DNA from: CAVSUR01 sp052143655
GTDB lineage: Bacteria > Actinomycetota > Actinomycetes > Streptosporangiales > Streptosporangiaceae
Assembly: GCA_052143655.1 (NCBI GenBank)
Contig: JBKQSL010000445.1
Location: forward strand, 11,812-75,811
Reading direction: 5' to 3'
DNA: 64,000 bases
Of this stretch, positions 26,487 through 34,402 are shown piece after piece. Positions within the stretch are counted from its first letter, which is position 1; each line of letters opens with the position of its first letter. Made by a program: the position numbers and the translations under genes. The notes below the pieces were generated by a model. It did not search any database and was not told the origin of the DNA. It saw nothing but the letters and a program-made list of their open reading frames with translations.

Positions 26487-29321
26487 TCATTTCCTGGCAG
26501 TGAACTTTGCGGGCGTGACCATAATGGCCGGATCTTCGTGTGAGATGAGTGTTTTAAGGCGTGTGTAGAACACATTGCCTGCGCGTGAGACCATTAGCCT
26601 CTGCGTCGCCGGCCCAGTCGCGCTGACGGTAGCCTTCGCGACGAGTTCTCTGTGGCTTCCCGGGTCTCTGAGTTCAAGCTCGGCAGAGTTGGCAGGCCAG
26701 GAGATGGGCAGTCCAAGGCCGAACCGCCAGGTGTCCTGGCCAGATTTCAGGAGCGGGAAGCCCATCTCATGCGTGATTAGCTGACGAACGAACTCTGCGG
26801 GCTTACTCGTGCGGATCGTGAACTCATGGTCACCTCGGCCGAGCAGTTGGGTCATGCTGATCAGTGGCGTTGGTTCCAAGCTAGCCGTGGAAATCTCAGC
26901 TTCATGGTCCGCTGGGCCAGCAACTCCGTTTGCGAAGCCAGAAAGGGCGGCCGCCTGCAGTCGGTCGCGCAGGTTCCCGTTCTTGATCGAATCACCCACC
27001 GCAAGGTATTGCGGGGTCGTCACCTCGACCTGACCGGGAACCAGGGCAACTTCGACCGTCCAGTCTGCGGCGACTTTCCCATCTGGCTGGACGGTCCCGA
27101 GCGCAACCGCCCATGTGTGGCTGTTCTTTACCTTGAGCCACAATACGCTGGGGTCGGACGGAGCGCCGAAGATGAAACGCGATGCCTGCTCGATATGAGT
27201 GCGCGTACTTGTCTCATCGAGTGTGAGCGCGGCCCGGCGGATGATGGCGTCGCAGGCGAGCCAGCCATCGTTTTGCCACTGGCCTTGTGAGGGCGCCAGG
27301 ACGGCTGATGGACCGGTGACAGCGAGCACACGCGGCCCTTCGTAGTGCTTTGAGAGTTTGTGAGACATGCCGGTGGCACTGCTTGGATTAGCTGTGCCCG
27401 CAGGTGGAGGGACCGTCACCTGACCTGATCTCCAATCGGCGGCCCCACTGGCTGGAGCGATAGCGGGTCCCTGGCGCGAGACGAGCATGACTAGCCAGAT
27501 CGCAGCGACCAGTGACATGGCGATGCGATCCGCGATCGATGACAAGGCGTCCGACTCGAAGTACCCGGGCGCGGCGCCGTGTCCGAGTGCCAGGACGGCC
27601 ACAGCGGCCAGGGCGATGGCCTGAAAGTACGCGATCCGGTTCGCCCGGTACCGGTTTTCGTCGTTCAGGGATCCGGCGTTATATATGAACCTCTGGAAGA
27701 TTGTGAGGCAGAGCATTACCGCAGCCGGCAGCCACTCCGTGCGCCAGAGCACGAACGACCACAGTGAAAGGAGACCGCCCGCAGCCACGACGGACCACAC
27801 CGCGTCGGGCTGGGCACGCCCCTTGAAGATCAGTACGACACAGGCAACAACACAGGCTGTGAGAAGGAATGTGGCATACGAATGATCTGCCAACCGAGCG
27901 AGCGGGGCCAGGAGAAAAGCAAATGCTGCAACTCTGAGGCAGAACGCTATGACGGGGCCGCCCAGGGAACTGCGGGTGATCAGGATGCCGACTATGAGGA
28001 CCACCGCGATGCCCAACCCCGTGCCCCAGACGACAGATTCTGTGTGGCCGTAGATTCCAGACGTACTGACTGACGGAATTGGGATAAGGCCGTAGCTGTG
28101 CCAGTAGGAGTAAAAGTTGGAGGCGTCAGACGGAAACCATAGCGCATCCTTCGCGCCTAGAAATATGTCTCCGCCAAGTATGTACAGCACCGGGAGGAGG
28201 AGTAGAACCAAGGGCAGAGTCACGGGGCCAAGGTCACGCCATTCCTCTGGGAGCTGCAGGCGGTTCACCCATCGTTCGATGCTCCCGGATAGGCTCGCCG
28301 CGCCGCCAAGCATCCCGGTGAATGACAACATCATTATCGCCAGCAATGCGATTCCATCGATCATCGCCAGCCAACTGCCTTCGGCTGCTGCGAACACAAC
28401 TGCGGAAACGATGACCACCCCGGCCGGCAGCCGGTAGTCAATTCGCTGGAGGCGGGTCAGCACCTTGGTCGTAGTGCCATCGGGTTTCCTGGCCACGCGA
28501 TGACATGTTCGTGACGCTTCCACGCCCTCCCACATGAAGACGAGAAGGGGAAGCGGGACGAGTATCTGCATCGAGTCCCACGCCGACTCGGCCAGGACAC
28601 GAAGTGACACGGGCTCTGCGATCCCAGATGGCAGCGGGAAGCTGTAACCCATGGCGTTCGCCAGGCTCGCGGATAGGAACCACTGTGTGACGATCACCGT
28701 CAGGGCCAGCGCCCCGAAGGGTACAAGGAGCCACCGGTGTCGGCCAGCGAGCCACCGGATGGGTTTCAGCGCTCTGGCCAGCGGTGCCGGGACCAGGTTC
28801 GCAACAGCTACCGCGGCGGACACGATGAAACTGCCCGCCAGCACGAGGGTAAGCAACGCCCCCCAGCCAACCGCCGCTGCCCGTGCTGGACTGCTGAAGA
28901 GCAGCAACGGTCGGTAAAACTGGCGCAGCAAGACAATCTGGAGCAACCGCCTGACACAGTCGCCTGTCAGGGCAGCCGTGATCAGCCCAACCACCGCTAC
29001 CGCGAGCCGTTCGATCGGCCTGCCCCGGGCCGCGGCGAGCGCCGCCCACGTAGCTCCGGCTAGGCAAATGTCGCCGGTCAGGAAGCAGAGAGTGGGCACG
29101 TAGCCCGCGCCGTCAGCGCCACGGAGCTCACCCAGCGCGATTACGTCCCAGCGCGTAGGCAGCAGGGTCACTGTCAGACCCAGCGCCATCAGCGCAAATG
29201 CGAAGGTCACAAATCGTCGGCTGGGTGGCTTGGCTTCTCCTTCCAGGCTGAGCTGGAGCGGGTGCAGCCGGGGCAGATGTGAGCGCAATCTGACCGCCGG
29301 TGCCGGGAGAGCGGGTTCCAT
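26487..29321 (-). CDS. Large polytopic membrane protein of unknown family
   Basis: 944 residues. Residues 30-640 contain about 15 hydrophobic segments (e.g. FVTFAFALMALGLTVTLLP, LPLVLLLLPVLYILGGDIFL, AAVMLCLTIFQRFI). Residues about 660-944 are soluble, probably cytoplasmic, with a DAIIRRAALTLDETSTR region and a LAVGDSIKNGNLRDRLQAAA stretch. No transporter signature was recognised. Its ATG overlaps the TGA of the preceding protease-like gene (TGATG), so the two are translationally coupled, and the ClpN-domain gene follows after 6 bp. The three likely form a membrane-associated complex. Confidence 0.7.
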   Translation of the reverse strand: MEPALPAPAVRLRSHLPRLHPLQLSLEGEAKPPSRRFVTFAFALMALGLTVTLLPTRWDVIALGELRGADGAGYVPTLCFLTGDICLAGATWAALAAARGRPIERLAVAVVGLITAALTGDCVRRLLQIVLLRQFYRPLLLFSSPARAAAVGWGALLTLVLAGSFIVSAAVAVANLVPAPLARALKPIRWLAGRHRWLLVPFGALALTVIVTQWFLSASLANAMGYSFPLPSGIAEPVSLRVLAESAWDSMQILVPLPLLVFMWEGVEASRTCHRVARKPDGTTTKVLTRLQRIDYRLPAGVVIVSAVVFAAAEGSWLAMIDGIALLAIMMLSFTGMLGGAASLSGSIERWVNRLQLPEEWRDLGPVTLPLVLLLLPVLYILGGDIFLGAKDALWFPSDASNFYSYWHSYGLIPIPSVSTSGIYGHTESVVWGTGLGIAVVLIVGILITRSSLGGPVIAFCLRVAAFAFLLAPLARLADHSYATFLLTACVVACVVLIFKGRAQPDAVWSVVAAGGLLSLWSFVLWRTEWLPAAVMLCLTIFQRFIYNAGSLNDENRYRANRIAYFQAIALAAVAVLALGHGAAPGYFESDALSSIADRIAMSLVAAIWLVMLVSRQGPAIAPASGAADWRSGQVTVPPPAGTANPSSATGMSHKLSKHYEGPRVLAVTGPSAVLAPSQGQWQNDGWLACDAIIRRAALTLDETSTRTHIEQASRFIFGAPSDPSVLWLKVKNSHTWAVALGTVQPDGKVAADWTVEVALVPGQVEVTTPQYLAVGDSIKNGNLRDRLQAAALSGFANGVAGPADHEAEISTASLEPTPLISMTQLLGRGDHEFTIRTSKPAEFVRQLITHEMGFPLLKSGQDTWRFGLGLPISWPANSAELELRDPGSHRELVAKATVSATGPATQRLMVSRAGNVFYTRLKTLISHEDPAIMVTPAKFTARK

Positions 29322-30745
29322 CAGCGTTGACCGCCCTCCGCTGGAGGCCTGCCGAGCACGACTCGAATTACGAGTATGTGGCCGAGGCGAACAAGTGTGA
29401 TCGTGTGCGGGGTGCCCGGCGTCAGCGTCCGGGTGTCGGAAACCAGGGCGTCAGTGCTGGTCACGCGCCGGGAATCGATCCATGTGATCACATCGCCTGG
29501 AAGGATGCCCGCTCTGGCTGCCGGGCTCCCCGGCTGGACTGCTGTGACGTAGGCGCCTTGCCAGTGGCCGTGGTAGTCGGCGAATTGGTGTGCCACCGTT
29601 GTGTTCTCGATCACCACACCCAGGTAGGCGCCACTGCCGTCCGGCGGCGGTCGTGTAGTGATGAGAGCAAGGATCTGGCCAATCGCCCAGGAGCCGATCA
29701 TTGAACACTGGCCATGCGTCGGCGACGGAACCGCCAAGCCCGCAAGGACAAGAAAACCCGACGGGAGTATCTCTGCCAGTGGCGAACCGGCGTCTGAGCC
29801 CGACACAGACGTGTCACACCATGGCTCACCCGGGGCGCGGATCCCGCCACTGGTCAGGATGAAGCCCGACGACCTCTGGTGACTGGCGGGATTGAGACGC
29901 AGAATGAGTTGCGGCAGCCGAATGGTTCCCGGGGGCGGAGGCGCGATGAACTTCAATGGGCCTACAAGGTGAGACGCCTGGTCCTGGCTCATCGGCACCA
30001 CGATTGCGGCAAGCCCAAGCGCGTGATCTGAATCCACAACCACGCCCGGCAGCCTGAGCGACGCAAGGTCTACCGTGACACGCTGCGACTTGATCTCCGC
30101 CGATGGGGCAACAAAGATCGCTGAATAGGTCGGAATGCTCACTTCCCGCAGAAAATGCTGGACGCTGCCCGGGAACAACGTCGTAATAGAAGGCTCCGCT
30201 GCCGGATGGACCACTGCCCCAGCGAACACCCCGGTCGCTATCACATGGCCGGTAAAGGGGTCACGCACTGCCGCTGTGTCGTCGTTGAGATCCTCATAGG
30301 AGTTCTGCAGGTAGGGAGGCGGCCCCATCCGGTCCATGCGCATCAACGGCCGGTCTGTTACCGGCAGGTTGCCCGTTCGCACCGCAAAATGGGTGACGGC
30401 ACCAGCCGCTAGCAGCAGCGCCCCACACAGCGTCACCAGGACGAAAAGCAATCGGTGGTGCAGCCGTGTGCTTGCACCGATACCTGCAGTGCCGTCACTG
30501 TCGTCCTGGTCGATGAGGGTGTCTGCTGGCTCTGATGGTAAAACCCTCGCCGCTAGCGATGCATCGGTGGTCAGCCGCGCTGTGCCTTTGGCTTCCCGGC
30601 CAGCGTCAGTTTCCTGGGTGGCGCCCCTCTTGGTGTCCTCGGGCTGCCCAGCCTCAGCTGTAGCACCGTCCAGGCTCACTCGCGCCTCAAGCCTGCCGAG
30701 GTGAACAAGCAGGCCGAACCGTCGGCAGCGGCCGAGTGGTCGCAT
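29321..30745 (-). CDS. Membrane-anchored trypsin-like/PDZ protein, probably inactive
   Basis: About 474 residues from ATG 30745 (an earlier in-frame start at 30793 is possible). Order: cytoplasmic acidic N-terminus, TM (LLFVLVTLCGALLLAAGAVT), trypsin/HtrA-like double barrel, and a C-terminal PDZ domain (YVTAVQPGSPAARAGILPGD, then VITWIDSRRV). In HtrA the nucleophile sits in GNSGGPL; here the region reads GSDAGSPLAEI, with Ala at the Ser position. The usual TNxHV histidine motif is also absent (GVFAGAVVHPAAE). It is thus likely a pseudoprotease that binds peptides via PDZ. First gene of the three-gene operon. Confidence 0.7.
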   Translation of the reverse strand: MRPLGRCRRFGLLVHLGRLEARVSLDGATAEAGQPEDTKRGATQETDAGREAKGTARLTTDASLAARVLPSEPADTLIDQDDSDGTAGIGASTRLHHRLLFVLVTLCGALLLAAGAVTHFAVRTGNLPVTDRPLMRMDRMGPPPYLQNSYEDLNDDTAAVRDPFTGHVIATGVFAGAVVHPAAEPSITTLFPGSVQHFLREVSIPTYSAIFVAPSAEIKSQRVTVDLASLRLPGVVVDSDHALGLAAIVVPMSQDQASHLVGPLKFIAPPPPGTIRLPQLILRLNPASHQRSSGFILTSGGIRAPGEPWCDTSVSGSDAGSPLAEILPSGFLVLAGLAVPSPTHGQCSMIGSWAIGQILALITTRPPPDGSGAYLGVVIENTTVAHQFADYHGHWQGAYVTAVQPGSPAARAGILPGDVITWIDSRRVTSTDALVSDTRTLTPGTPHTITLVRLGHILVIRVVLGRPPAEGGQR

Positions 30746-30893
30746 GAGCGCTATGCGCGGTAGGACAATGGTGAGGATGATTGGCCAGGCCAACGCGGTT
30801 GGCGCTACTCATACCGGTCCCGCCCCTCCAGCTCGCCGCCCCGGAACCAGTATACCTGTGGAGCCCTGCGAGCCGCTCCGGCTGCCGACCAAG

Positions 30894-31445
30894 ATGAAAG
30901 CCTTCCGCACGCTCACCACCGACGCCGAGCTGCTAGAGCAGCGGGCTGAACTGCTGATCGGATCGATGCTCGCGCGAAGCGGAGTCCCGTTCGAGTTCGG
31001 GAAGGACCATCCCGACTACGTCCTGGGGGAGCAGGCTCTGGGGATCGAGGTCGGATCCCGGGCGCTCGACGGGCCCTGGGCGCTTCACGATCGCCTGGAA
31101 GAGTTGCTCGCGGAAAGCCAGAGCGACGTGTCGGTGCAACTGTCATTCGACGATCGGCCGCTCGAGCTCGGCGCCGCTCGCATCGAGGAGATCGCCCAAG
31201 CAATCGCCGCCCACCCGGTGAACCAGCCGGCCGACAGCATGCGGTTCGGCGATGTCGGGCTCAGCGCCCACCTGACCCGGGGTGTCGGCATTCGTGGCAG
31301 CCAGGTGACAGTCGCCTTCGCCGGAGGGTGGGGTCTTGATCTGAGCGCTCATATGGCCGACGTGGAACGGGTCCCTGGACAACCCCGAGCCGATGCAGAC
31401 ACTTCGCGGTCGCCAGCCCAGTCCAGCCCGAAACGACAGCTCTGA
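30894..31445 (+). CDS. Hypothetical protein, possibly frameshifted at its end
   Basis: 183 residues from ATG 30894; longer starts overlap the divergent gene. Sequence HPDYVLGEQALGIEVGSRAL resembles a D...E-x nuclease-like strand pair but lacks an obvious catalytic Lys, so no function is claimed. After AHMADVE the frame becomes Pro/Arg/Ser-rich. A neighbouring frame gives FAVASPVQPETTALIEQAGR ending at 31492, which looks more natural, so the 3' end may be frameshifted. It lies just before the tRNA-Lys scar region. Confidence 0.45.
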   Translation: MKAFRTLTTDAELLEQRAELLIGSMLARSGVPFEFGKDHPDYVLGEQALGIEVGSRALDGPWALHDRLEELLAESQSDVSVQLSFDDRPLELGAARIEEIAQAIAAHPVNQPADSMRFGDVGLSAHLTRGVGIRGSQVTVAFAGGWGLDLSAHMADVERVPGQPRADADTSRSPAQSSPKRQL

Positions 31446-31725
31446 TCGAGCAGGCCGGACGCGCGCTTAACCTCAACGCCTACAACGCCTGAGTGCTTGT
31501 ACAGCCCGCTGTCGGCGCCGAACCCGGCAACTGAACTGCGGCACCGCTGATGCCGAGTCATATCGCTCGCATGAGCACGTCGCACGACTTCCCTGGGCGT
31601 TGGCCGATGCCCTCGCTGACCGGCGGACTGCCTGCTGAGCCGGCGAGCGAGCCACAGAACCACGCGACGCCTGCCTGCGCAGGTCTCAGGTGCCACAAGC
31701 CGGATGGACCTGGCATATACCTCCG

Positions 31726-31745
31726 ATGTACCTCGCATGTACCTG
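31726..31745 (+). repeat. ATGTACCTCGCATG-type direct repeat, left copy
   Basis: 20 bp matching 32377-32396 with one difference, preceded by GGCATATACCTCCG. Inside it ATG-TACCT recurs every 12 bp. A looser copy of the wider motif lies near 7250. It flanks the tRNA-Lys scar on the left; the partner copy lies on the right. Confidence 0.5.
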
Positions 31746-31897
31746 GCGGGAGATCCAGGTGCAACACCGGCCCCCGGGCCGCATCCGCAGCGAGCCTTCT
31801 ACCTGCAGCTTTCGCCCGGATGTCACGCTGTGTAGAACCATCGGTAGGGGCCTGGCGGGGCGTGCTGGCCGACCCGGACGACTAGGTCCGGACTGAC

Positions 31898-31920
31898 GAG
31901 CAAACGTGGAGCAAACATGG
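31898..31920 (+). repeat. Tandem GAGCAAACGTG / GAGCAAACATG pair
   Basis: Two units, 12 bp apart, repeated almost exactly at 32161-32183 on the other side of the tRNA-Lys fragment. Spacing and placement suggest integrase arm-type sites. Confidence 0.6.
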
Positions 31921-31976
31921 GCCGGAAATGGCCTTCACGAGGTAACCCGGAACTGGCATAACCCCAGGTCAGGACG

Positions 31977-32031
31977 GGTGCGCCGCCAGGGACTTGAACC
32001 CCGAACCCGCGGATTAAGAGTCCGCTGCTCT
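31977..32031 (-). repeat. tRNA-Lys(CTT) 3' fragment, attachment-site scar
   Basis: 55 bp which on the minus strand read from AGAGCAG (end of the D stem) through the anticodon arm (loop CTCTTAA), T arm (GGGTTCAAGTCCC) and acceptor strand to the CACC end. The 5' acceptor strand and most of the D arm are missing, so this is not a tRNA gene but the copy left at an element end. The intact tRNA-Lys should lie elsewhere in the genome. Confidence 0.8.
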
Positions 32032-32160
32032 GTTCGATTTTACTCCTCTATCTCGTATCATTCTGTGCCGAGGCGTGCCGCGACCTGCCGGACTGTACGG
32101 CAGCCGACGAGAGCGGGTGCCGTGTGATGCCGGCCGCTACCGGGCCGTACCGCGACATCC

Positions 32161-32183
32161 GAGCAAACATGGAGCAAACATGG
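32161..32183 (+). repeat. Tandem GAGCAAACATG pair, right copy
   Basis: Two GAGCAAACATG units, nearly identical to 31898-31920 and diverged at 7562 and 24367. It lies 130 bp right of the tRNA-Lys scar. Confidence 0.6.
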
Positions 32184-32376
32184 GCGACGGTCGTTCGCTC
32201 AGGCGGCAGGCACAGTCCGTAATACCCCCTGCTAGCGTGGCTCCAAGCCGGGCGCGTTCCCGGCGCCTGGGACTGTGCTGAAGATCGTGACGGATCGCAC
32301 GAGCCGGACGCCTGGTGAGGAGGCGCTGCCGAAGGCTCGCGGTGACACGGAGTGATTGACCTCCGGTAGACCTGCC

Positions 32377-32396
32377 ATGTACCTCGCATGGACCTG
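32377..32396 (+). repeat. ATGTACCTCGCATG-type direct repeat, right copy
   Basis: Partner of 31726-31745; 19 of 20 bases agree. It is immediately followed by the decayed permease tail at 32404. Confidence 0.5.
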
Positions 32397-32403
32397 AGGG
32401 TGG

Positions 32404-32493
32404 TCAGTGCAGCCCGCTGGTGAGGTGCATGCCGATGATCGCGGCGGCGCGCTGGGCGGGTGCGAGCACCGCTGCGGTGGCGGTGTACAGCCA
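32404..32493 (-). pseudogene. C-terminal scrap of a permease
   Basis: The minus-strand frame ends WLYTATAAVLAPAQRAAAII then GMHLTSGLH and stop. It resembles the tail at 37790-37867 (SVLVPAQLAAAAIGLHLAGA) closely enough to be the same protein family. Only about 29 residues are left, so it is a relic. Confidence 0.45.
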
Positions 32494-32530
32494 GGCCCCG
32501 CAGCGTGGCCATGACGCGGTCAGCCGGGGG

Positions 32531-33283
32531 TCACCCACTCGGTGCGGCGTCAGCCCAGCCGGCCGCTGGTGCGAGGTTCGGGAACAACATGATCTCCGTC
32601 GTGCCGGACGGGACAGCGGAGGCCGTCTCGGACCAGCCGTCAACCACGCTGACATCGATCCGCTCGTCATCAGCCGCGAGCAGCGCCTCCAGCCCGGAAC
32701 GGTCGCGTGCCGCCAGATCCTCCGCGACGCCATGAGCTTCCCCCTCCAGCAGCAATTCCGGCCCGGCGCCGAGCGGCACGTCCGCGCGCCGGTCAGCCCA
32801 CACCGCTAGGTCCACATCACTCACCAGATCCCGGCTTGGGTCGGTCATGCTGCCGAACATTGCCACGCGCGTGATCACATGAGTCGCGGTCAGGTCGCGG
32901 TTCACCTCGATGACCCGGGCTAGCACGTCGCGGACTAGACCTTCCGCCACGGCCCGGGGGACTGGTGGGCCGATGCGGGCCTTGGCCAGGCTCTTGCCCT
33001 TCGGGTAGCACAGATGCCACAGCAGCAGCGGCTGGTTACCGAACTCCTCATCTGGCAGCCACTCGCTGCTATGCCCCTCCGGCAACCGTCCGCGGTACGG
33101 CTTGTTCAGGTAGCCATCGGCCTCTAGCGCCTCCAGCAGGGTCCGGCACGCCGCCGGGTCCATGCCAAGGCGCCGGGCCAGCGCGCCCGCGCTGCACCAC
33201 TGCGCCGCCTCCACCGTGCGGACCGCCGCGCGCGCCGTTGCCGCGGCGACACCGCACACGACATCGCCTTCCGACAGCCTCAT
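32531..33283 (-). CDS. Winged-helix / nucleotidyltransferase (MNT-type) protein
   Basis: 250 residues. Residues 20-70 form a winged-helix domain (GALARRLGMDPAACRTLLEA). Residues about 140-225 are a minimal nucleotidyltransferase: VAMFGSMTDPSRDLVSDVDL gives the GS and DxD metal site, and DERIDVSVVD supplies the third carboxylate. Such proteins act as antitoxins that AMPylate or adenylylate a HEPN toxin, or as stand-alone modifiers (family knowledge). The divergent neighbour at 33440 is all-helical and might be its partner, but no HEPN motif is clear. The start ATG 33283 is supported by domain position. Confidence 0.75.
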   Translation of the reverse strand: MRLSEGDVVCGVAAATARAAVRTVEAAQWCSAGALARRLGMDPAACRTLLEALEADGYLNKPYRGRLPEGHSSEWLPDEEFGNQPLLLWHLCYPKGKSLAKARIGPPVPRAVAEGLVRDVLARVIEVNRDLTATHVITRVAMFGSMTDPSRDLVSDVDLAVWADRRADVPLGAGPELLLEGEAHGVAEDLAARDRSGLEALLAADDERIDVSVVDGWSETASAVPSGTTEIMLFPNLAPAAGWADAAPSG

Positions 33284-33439
33284 GCCCCCGCCCGAACAGC
33301 CCAGCAGACGTGACTGTCATCATCCTCCCTGTGAGATGCCACCGCTTGCAACGACGCGTGACCGGCGCGACTGCCCAGATTGTCCGCTGACGTGTTGGTG
33401 GCACTACAGCGAGTCGCCACTGGCGGGATACTGCCTGGC

Positions 33440-34306
33440 ATGCCCATCTACAGCGAACTCGCCGCTCTGCTGGACGATGTCGCGGGCCGTGTCGACCGCT
33501 GGACCCGGCAGGAGGCGTGGGAGCCGGAGCCCGGATCGCCGGGGGCGGCGGAACTGGCCAACACCGAGGTACGGGCCGGCGGCTCGGCGTGGGGGGAGCG
33601 CCCCACGCGGACCGTGTTCCAGCTCGGGCAGATGCAGATGAAGATGGTGGTCGAGTACGCCCGGTCCACCGCGTTGCTGGTGGCCGCTGAGCGCCCGGCG
33701 CCAGGTATCGAGGTGGAGACGCGCGCCGCGCTGGAAGCGGCGTCGGTGACCTGGTGGCTGTTTGCACCCGGGCTGACCGCGCGCCAGCGAGTGTGCCGCC
33801 TGCAGCTGTTGCGCCGTAACAGCGCGCGCGAACTGGCCAGGAGCATCGGTGAAGTCGGGGCGGACGCCACTGCCGCCGGGGGCGAGACGGTTCCCGCGAT
33901 CGAGGCATACGGCCAGAGCCTCGGCCTCGCGCCGTTCGGGCAGGGCGGCGACGAGCTTGAGGGCCAAATCCGGCCGCGCTACACCGCTCGCGTGACGGAT
34001 CTCACGACCGAACTGGGGTACGTCGGCGGCTACAGCATCTATTCCGGTGTGGCCCACGCCGAGTTGGCAGGGGTGTGGCGCCTGTTCGGAGAGACAGCGA
34101 CGACCGTGCGGGACCGGCAGCCGATCCACTCGCCAGTCCCGAACCCCGAGGCTTCACATGCCGCCACGGACGGCGTCCTGAAGGCCCTGATGGGGCCCGC
34201 GGAGAGGACCGCGTTCCTGTTCGGGTGGCCGTCGCCGGGGCTGGCGGACGAGTACAGCGCGACCGTCGACCGCATGAACGCCGAGATGACGCGCCTGAAG
34301 CCATAA
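33440..34306 (+). CDS. Helical hypothetical protein
   Basis: 288 residues from ATG 33440, preceded by GGCGGGA (an upstream in-frame start at 33380 is less likely). Almost entirely helical (FQLGQMQMKMVVEYARSTAL, then ETRAALEAASVTWWLFAPGL) and with a conserved-looking YIYSGVAHAE-like segment, YSIYSGVAHAELAGVWRLFG. I do not recognise it; it is shaped like proteins of the DUF5677/HEPN-like group, but no catalytic motif can be named. It lies back to back with the nucleotidyltransferase, with 156 bp between. Confidence 0.6.
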   Translation: MPIYSELAALLDDVAGRVDRWTRQEAWEPEPGSPGAAELANTEVRAGGSAWGERPTRTVFQLGQMQMKMVVEYARSTALLVAAERPAPGIEVETRAALEAASVTWWLFAPGLTARQRVCRLQLLRRNSARELARSIGEVGADATAAGGETVPAIEAYGQSLGLAPFGQGGDELEGQIRPRYTARVTDLTTELGYVGGYSIYSGVAHAELAGVWRLFGETATTVRDRQPIHSPVPNPEASHAATDGVLKALMGPAERTAFLFGWPSPGLADEYSATVDRMNAEMTRLKP

Positions 34307-34402
34307 CCACGGCCGAACAATCGGGACCCAACAGCCACGGGATTAGCAGGCGCCCGGCTCGCGATCACGCGCGCTCGGCGCCCGGGGCGGGAAGATGATG
34401 TC

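Larger units (their letters stand above)
31493..32403. other. Non-coding region around the tRNA-Lys attachment scar
   Basis: No gene. It holds, in order: an ATGTACCTCGCATG repeat (31726), a tandem GAGCAAAC pair (31898), a 55-bp tRNA-Lys 3' fragment (31977-32031, minus), a second GAGCAAAC pair (32161) and a second ATGTACCTCGCATG repeat (32377). This nested symmetry is what an attachment region with flanking arm sites looks like. Confidence 0.6.

Noticed and set aside
31977..32060. A functional tRNA-Lys gene on the minus strand
   Set aside because: Only the part from the end of the D stem to the 3' end is present; the sequence further 5' has no matching acceptor strand.
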